Below are positions 12,983-16,749 of a stretch of DNA of 16,749 bases, piece by piece. The stretch comes from Bacillota bacterium (GTDB taxonomy: Bacteria > Bacillota > Clostridia > Oscillospirales > Ruminococcaceae). Below the pieces are notes generated by a model. It ran no database searches. It saw nothing but the letters and a program-made list of their open reading frames with translations, and was not told the origin of the DNA. The translations under genes and the position numbers were made by a program. The stretch spans positions 1 through 16,749 of the forward strand of contig JAKPGH010000137.1 in assembly GCA_029550985.1 (NCBI GenBank). Reading direction: 5' to 3'. The stretch's first letter is position 1; each line of letters begins with the position of its first letter.

Positions 12983-14720
12983 TGTCGTCCTCCTTCAGTG
13001 GAATAAACACGTCGATGGTGGTGCCCCATCCCAGACTGCTGGTGACGGAAAACCGCGACTTTCCCTGGTAGACCAGCCACAGGCGGTCAATGACGTTGCG
13101 AAGTCCCAGTCCGAAATTGGTGGTGAGGCTCTCATCCGGGGTTTCGGCATAGCGGTTGATGCTCCGCACCGTTTCCTCGTCCATCCCCACCCCGTCGTCA
13201 ATGACCGAAATGAGGATGCCGTCGGGGGTGGAGGCCAGGCTCACCGTCACCTTGCCTTTTTCGCTGCTCTTTTTGATGCCGTGGAGCACCGCATTTTCCA
13301 CCAAAGGCTGAATGGTCAGGCGGGGAATGATGACGTCGTCCAGCGGGATGTTCTGGGAGTTGATGGAGTAGCTGAACTTGTCCTCCAGCAGGATTTTGTA
13401 GATGGCGAGAAAATCTTCGGTGTAGGAAAGCTCCTCCCGGACGGTGATGAATTTTTCCCCCTTGGCGAGGGACTGCATGATATTGGAGAAAGCAATGGTC
13501 ACCTTGCGGATGTCTTCCTTGCGGCCGAATTCCGCCAGCCAGTTGATGCACTCCAGGGTATTGTAAAGGATGTGGGGGCGGATTTGGGCCTGCATGGCCT
13601 CCAACTGCATGTCCCGGTATTTGATTTCGTGCCGCAGCACCTGGTTGATCAAATTGTCGGTGGTGATAATCATCTGGTTAAAGGAGCTGGCCAGGATGTC
13701 CATCTCCTCGCTTGGCTGGGGAGGGATTCTCTGGCTGTAATCCCCCTGCTCCACCTTGTTCACCACCTGGACCATGTGGCTGAGGGGCTTGACGATATGC
13801 CGGGAGTTGACCACCTGGGTGATGTTGCCAAACAGCAGGCCGAAACATCCCACCACGATGATAATCAGCAGCAACAGGTCGGAAAGCTGGGTGATTTCCT
13901 TGACGGATACCGCCAGCACCAGTCTCCAGTTGTTGTAGGAGCTGATGTACTGGGTCACGATGGTTCGGCCCAGCTTGGGGATCTTGACAATCTGGCTGTT
14001 TTCCACCTCGGAAAAGTCCACCTCTTCCAGGATGAACTTCATGGTCGCGTCGTCGGGATAGTTGTGGACAACCAAAGAGCCGTATTCGTCAAAGACGGCG
14101 GCAAACTGCTTTTCGCTGGCCAGAATGGTGCTGAGCTGCTGGTCCAGGTAGTCGCTGTCGTAGATGGCGATAAAATACCCCAGCTCTTTTAAATTTTTAT
14201 AGCTGATGATTTTACGGGTGTAGACCAGCCGCCCGTCCAGCATAAAGCTGCGAATCTGCCCGGTGGGGTCGAACCAGCTCTCCTCCATTTCGGGAAACAG
14301 GATATCCTTTTCCCCTTTGTTGTACCGCTTCCGCTGATGGGCCCGCAGATGGTGGTCGGCGTCGTAAAGATACCAGCCGTAGATTTCGTCAAAGAAGATG
14401 GATTTGTCGGTAATGGCCTTTTTGATGGCCCGGTTGGCGGTGTCCAGAGAAATGGAGTCGGTGATTTCCATATTCAGAGCCTGGTCCAGCTCGTTGGATA
14501 TGGTGAGGTAATTGATGGTGCGTTTAAACGCCCGGGAGGTTTCGTCAAAGTTTTTGCCCTTGGCCTCCACCAAATCGTTGTTGAGCCGCTGGGAATTTCG
14601 AATTTGCAGCCAGGTGGCGCCGAAATAGACGCTGGCGCCGATGAGGGCCACCAGCATGGTGATAATCAGGGCGTTGCTGGCAATCATTTGGGTGTGAATG
14701 GAACGAATCTTTTTGCTCAT
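12954..14720 (-). CDS. YesM-type sensor histidine kinase
   Basis: This 588-residue membrane sensor kinase has a first membrane helix at about 14-37. A large extracellular sensing domain follows (about 40-280, probably dCache-like), then a second helix at about 281-302 and a HAMP linker (about 303-355). The histidine-kinase dimerisation segment reads QAQIRPHILYNTLE with His383. The ATPase domain has the N-box QPLVENA (471-477), DDGVGMD (508-514) and FGLGLRN (536-542). The usual YesM box is NPHFLYN; here it is RPHILYN, but the histidine is kept. The gene starts 10 bases after the esterase stop and overlaps the response regulator, so the three are likely one operon. The ribosome binding site is weak (AGGGAT). 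Confidence 0.94.
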   Translation of the reverse strand: MSKKIRSIHTQMIASNALIITMLVALIGASVYFGATWLQIRNSQRLNNDLVEAKGKNFDETSRAFKRTINYLTISNELDQALNMEITDSISLDTANRAIKKAITDKSIFFDEIYGWYLYDADHHLRAHQRKRYNKGEKDILFPEMEESWFDPTGQIRSFMLDGRLVYTRKIISYKNLKELGYFIAIYDSDYLDQQLSTILASEKQFAAVFDEYGSLVVHNYPDDATMKFILEEVDFSEVENSQIVKIPKLGRTIVTQYISSYNNWRLVLAVSVKEITQLSDLLLLIIIVVGCFGLLFGNITQVVNSRHIVKPLSHMVQVVNKVEQGDYSQRIPPQPSEEMDILASSFNQMIITTDNLINQVLRHEIKYRDMQLEAMQAQIRPHILYNTLECINWLAEFGRKEDIRKVTIAFSNIMQSLAKGEKFITVREELSYTEDFLAIYKILLEDKFSYSINSQNIPLDDVIIPRLTIQPLVENAVLHGIKKSSEKGKVTVSLASTPDGILISVIDDGVGMDEETVRSINRYAETPDESLTTNFGLGLRNVIDRLWLVYQGKSRFSVTSSLGWGTTIDVFIPLKEDDNELFRDHFG

Positions 14721-14730
14721 AGTCTAATCC

Positions 14731-15798
14731 CTATTGAAAGTGACGGCTGATGAATTGAAGGTACAGCTTCCAGTCTTCCCGGGTGCAGGCGTGGGCTCCT
14801 TTCCGCCGATGATAGCCGCTGCACCCCTTGATAATTTGGGTGTCCACCTCCGGGAAGGGAACGCCTGGGTCCACTGCTTCCAACCCGTACAGCCGATAGA
14901 TTTCTTCGGCGAGAACAAGGCTTTTGAATTCGCTTTCGGGGTCTGCCCAGCTGTCCTCCGACGAGCTGGAGACATAAAGCTTGCGGGGGGCAATCAACCC
15001 CAGCAGCATGTGCTGGTCCACCGGCAGAGCGTCCTCCCGGTCGCCGTACTCTTTGTACCGCTCCGCAAACCAGTGGGGGAACTGGGTGGTGATATCCGCC
15101 ACATGCTCCCCGGTTTTGCCCCGGGTGACGGCCGCTCCGGTGCAGCCGGAAGAAGCCGAAATCACCAGGGAAACCCGCTCATCCTGGGCCGCGCACCAAA
15201 GAGCCGCTTTCCCGCCCCGGGAAAAACCCGCCATGGCAATGCGGTCCCGGTCAAACAAGTCGTTGGCGCAGAGAAAATCCACCGTCCTGCTGCCTGCCCA
15301 CGCCCAGGCGGATATGACGCCCCAACTGTGGGCATTTTCCCGAGGGAACAGCTCAAATATACCGGTTTGATATCGGTCTTTGTCGTCCAATGCAAGGCCG
15401 TCCACCAAAGCGTAGACGGCGGCGTAACCCTGGGCCGTAATGTCCTGATAGGGCATGTGCTGCTGGTCCCGTTGGGCGTGGTCCAGCGCCGGGTTGCGGG
15501 AAAAGGGGTTGAGCATAATCACCGCCGGCAGCTTGCGGCTTTTGTCGGCAGGCGTATACACAAGGATTTCAAAGCTGGCCTGCTTCCCCCCTAAGGCAAC
15601 CGTCAGGGCAATCCGCTCTTTGATGACGGAATCCTCCACCTGCTCCCGTTCCAACACACGATAGGTGAGGGTTGGCGGAACGGTTGGGGTAAACCCGTAC
15701 ACTTCCCTTTGAAACAGATGAAGTATTTCCTCTCTGCGAACCTTTTGCCAAAAGGCAAGGGTCGGCGTTTGGCCCTGCGAAAACATTCCCGGCAGCAT
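14731..15798 (-). CDS. Alpha/beta-hydrolase esterase, CE15 (glucuronoyl esterase)-like
   Basis: This is a predicted carbohydrate esterase of 355 residues with an alpha/beta-hydrolase fold. The nucleophile elbow is GFSRGGKAAL (191-200) with Ser193. SSGCTGAAVTRGKTGE (216-231), LIAPRKLYVSSSSEDSWADP (268-287) and the late His336 in GAHACTREDW follow the layout of CE15-like esterases. The acid is probably within 281-286. The usual glutamate of the fungal-type triad is not obvious. The start is ATG 15798, with AGGAGG 6 bases upstream. A longer frame to 15888 would cover the promoter -10 box and is rejected. No signal peptide is seen, so it should be cytoplasmic. It heads the operon with the YesM/YesN pair, suggesting it removes an ester-linked group from the imported saccharide. 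A different acyl-esterase specificity is possible. Confidence 0.75.
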   Translation of the reverse strand: MLPGMFSQGQTPTLAFWQKVRREEILHLFQREVYGFTPTVPPTLTYRVLEREQVEDSVIKERIALTVALGGKQASFEILVYTPADKSRKLPAVIMLNPFSRNPALDHAQRDQQHMPYQDITAQGYAAVYALVDGLALDDKDRYQTGIFELFPRENAHSWGVISAWAWAGSRTVDFLCANDLFDRDRIAMAGFSRGGKAALWCAAQDERVSLVISASSGCTGAAVTRGKTGEHVADITTQFPHWFAERYKEYGDREDALPVDQHMLLGLIAPRKLYVSSSSEDSWADPESEFKSLVLAEEIYRLYGLEAVDPGVPFPEVDTQIIKGCSGYHRRKGAHACTREDWKLYLQFISRHFQ

Positions 15799-15832
15799 GG
15801 TATTCCTCCTTTTCCGATATGGCCACAGCTTT

Positions 15833-15861
15833 AGTATATCTTTGAAAAACGGCGGATACAA
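15833..15861 (-). promoter_or_regulatory. Probable promoter of the esterase-kinase-regulator operon
   Basis: On the minus strand TTGTAT (15856-15861) and TATACT (15833-15838) are separated by 17 bases, giving a start near 15826, about 28 bases before the esterase ATG. This would be a good sigma-A promoter. Confidence 0.7.
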
Positions 15862-15893
15862 CCTCAGGAATTTTACATAGAGGCTCAAAGTTT

Positions 15894-15907
15894 TTCAAAC
15901 GGTTGCA
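15894..15907 (-). promoter_or_regulatory. Possible catabolite-responsive (cre-like) site
   Basis: The minus strand reads TGCAACCGTTTGAA, which fits the cre pattern TGWAANCGNTNNCA at 12 of 14 positions, mismatching at W and at the final C. It lies about 33 bp upstream of the esterase -35 box. CcpA control of a sugar locus would make sense, but a match this short can occur by chance. Confidence 0.28.
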
Positions 15908-15985
15908 TCATCAAAGCAAAATTGCCGAAATTTGTCACGAATTCCATCCAATTGCCGGGTTAAGCTATTGACGAGGTGGTAACCG

Positions 15986-16138
15986 ATGAAAAGAACCTTA
16001 ACCGTCCTCCTGGCAGTTTTTACCATGCTGCTCACCGTAAGCTGCATGGACCGCACCGACACAAGATATAGGACCAACAACAACCCCAATGTGGAACCTA
16101 CTCCCGGTACCGTGGATTCCCTGGATTATCTCGAGTAG
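15986..16138 (+). CDS. Small lipoprotein of unknown function (50 residues)
   Basis: This short gene encodes MKRTLTVLLAVFTMLLTVSC followed by a 30-residue polar tail ending in DSLDYLE. The first 20 residues form a lipoprotein signal: two basic residues, a hydrophobic core and a lipobox ending in Ser-Cys with Cys20. The mature part would be only about 30 residues, rich in Asn, Thr and Pro (TNNNPNVEPTPG) and acidic at the end, so it is probably a membrane-anchored flexible peptide. GAGGTGG lies 6 bases upstream of ATG 15986. A strong terminator follows 29 bases after the stop, so it is probably a single-gene unit. No clear promoter was found in 15908-15985. No family is recognised. Confidence 0.68.
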   Translation: MKRTLTVLLAVFTMLLTVSCMDRTDTRYRTNNNPNVEPTPGTVDSLDYLE

Positions 16139-16167
16139 GTGAAAGTCCCCCTCAATCAAACAAAAAC

Positions 16168-16208
16168 ATGGAAAAATCCACTCGTCGTCAGCGGGTGGAT
16201 TTTTCCAT
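16168..16208. terminator. Bidirectional terminator between small lipoprotein and DNA glycosylase genes
   Basis: A 17-bp stem pairs ATGGAAAAATCCACTCG (16168-16184) with CGGGTGGATTTTTCCAT (16192-16208), with one T-G pair and a 7-base loop. The T run lies within the 3' arm in both directions. It lies between convergent genes and can serve both. Confidence 0.8.
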
Positions 16209-16237
16209 TTCAAAGCAAGGGGAAAGTATCCAAACCT

Positions 16238-16749
16238 TCAGTCTTCCACCAGACGATAGTTCAGCGGCCACAAGGCGGCCTCACCAGCATACTCTACACC
16301 AATGCGGGGTCCGGTGGCAATGGTTATCCTTTTCCTCGTCCCTTCGGTAATGATGAGGGGGGAATCGCACAAATCCCATCCGTTTTGCCGGACGGTGAGC
16401 CCCAGCGCTTTGGAAAGCTTTCCGGGGCCGTCGCAAAAAGCCTTGAGCTGGGCTTTGCTGAGTTGATGATAGGGCTTGCCGTAGCGGTTTTGGGCAAGCA
16501 GCTCCCGGTCCCCCAGCGGAATACCCGCGCGGATGAGCACCGCGCAAGGGTCTCCTTTTTCCCCGGTGACGGCGTTGAGGAGGTAGTGCATCCCGTAAAT
16601 GAGGTAAATGTAGGCGTGACCGCCCAATCCATACAGGGTTTCGGTGCGCTGGGTGCGACGGTCGCCGTAGCTGTGACAGGCAGGGTCCCCGATGCCGAGG
16701 TAGGCTTCCACCTCGGTAATCTCCACCATCAGGTCCCCCCGTTCCGTCC
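16238..16749 (-). CDS. 3-methyladenine DNA glycosylase (AAG/MPG family), partial
   Basis: This DNA-repair enzyme removes alkylated purines such as 3-methyladenine in the base-excision pathway. The family core is visible as EITEVEAYLG, which carries the catalytic glutamate region, then GDPACHSYGDRRTQRTETLYG and GGHAYIYLIYGMHYLLNAVTG. PCAVLIRAGIPL and the C-terminal CDGPGKLSKALGL follow. The reading frame stays open to the right edge of the window (the upstream residues read TERGDL), so about 20-30 N-terminal residues are probably missing. The internal ATG at 16729 is not the true start, because the family normally has residues before EVEAYLG. The C terminus is complete at the TGA at 16238-16240, and the terminator at 16168-16208 closes it. 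No link to the sugar locus is implied. Confidence 0.9.
   Translation of the reverse strand, partial: TERGDLMVEITEVEAYLGIGDPACHSYGDRRTQRTETLYGLGGHAYIYLIYGMHYLLNAVTGEKGDPCAVLIRAGIPLGDRELLAQNRYGKPYHQLSKAQLKAFCDGPGKLSKALGLTVRQNGWDLCDSPLIITEGTRKRITIATGPRIGVEYAGEAALWPLNYRLVED

Noticed and set aside
13281..14192. 303-codon plus-strand frame opposite the kinase
   Set aside because: It is antisense to a kinase with all motifs intact, and its composition is that of a shadow frame.
15799..15888. N-terminal extension of the esterase
   Set aside because: It would cover the likely -10 box at 15833-15838. ATG 15798 has AGGAGG at ideal spacing.

Overview
The window looks like a chromosomal segment of a moderately GC-rich Firmicute, probably a Clostridia/Oscillospiraceae-type anaerobe. 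The pointers are AGGAGG-type ribosome binding sites, GTG and TTG starts, three riboswitches that each end in an intrinsic terminator, a RibU-type ECF S component, a YesM/YesN two-component pair, and lipoprotein solute-binding proteins. The taxonomic placement is an inference from gene content.

Left third (1-5640), vitamin and cofactor metabolism. metK (minus) sits behind a SAM-I riboswitch and a near-perfect sigma-A promoter. Next, ribU (minus) sits behind an FMN riboswitch. Back to back with it is a plus-strand operon behind a TPP riboswitch: a small thiamine-binding (MTH1187/DUF77-like) protein, then permease thiX, lipoprotein thiY and ATPase thiZ, which together form an uptake system for a thiamine pyrimidine precursor. 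The FMN- and TPP-controlled promoters are divergent, with their -35 boxes 7 bp apart. A hairpin at 5595-5633 separates thiZ from the convergent genes to its right.

Middle and right (5643-15800), a carbohydrate-utilisation locus entirely on the minus strand. In order of transcription it holds a CE15-like alpha/beta-hydrolase esterase, a YesM-type sensor kinase, a YesN-type AraC response regulator, a sugar-binding lipoprotein, an intergenic terminator hairpin, two sugar permeases and a GH31 glycoside hydrolase. The likely logic is that the kinase and regulator sense an oligosaccharide and induce the transporter, GH31 then trims the imported sugar, and the esterase removes a side group. No transporter ATPase is encoded here, so a shared one elsewhere is expected. 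The hairpin probably keeps the binding protein more abundant than the permeases.

Right edge (15986-16749): an unannotated 50-residue small lipoprotein gene (plus), a strong bidirectional terminator, and a 3-methyladenine DNA glycosylase gene (minus) cut by the window end. I saw no tRNA, rRNA, CRISPR array, transposase or prophage gene. No wholly new system is evident. The items most worth a second look are the small lipoprotein, the RibU C-terminal extension, the variant kinase and GH31 motifs, and the riboswitch layout.
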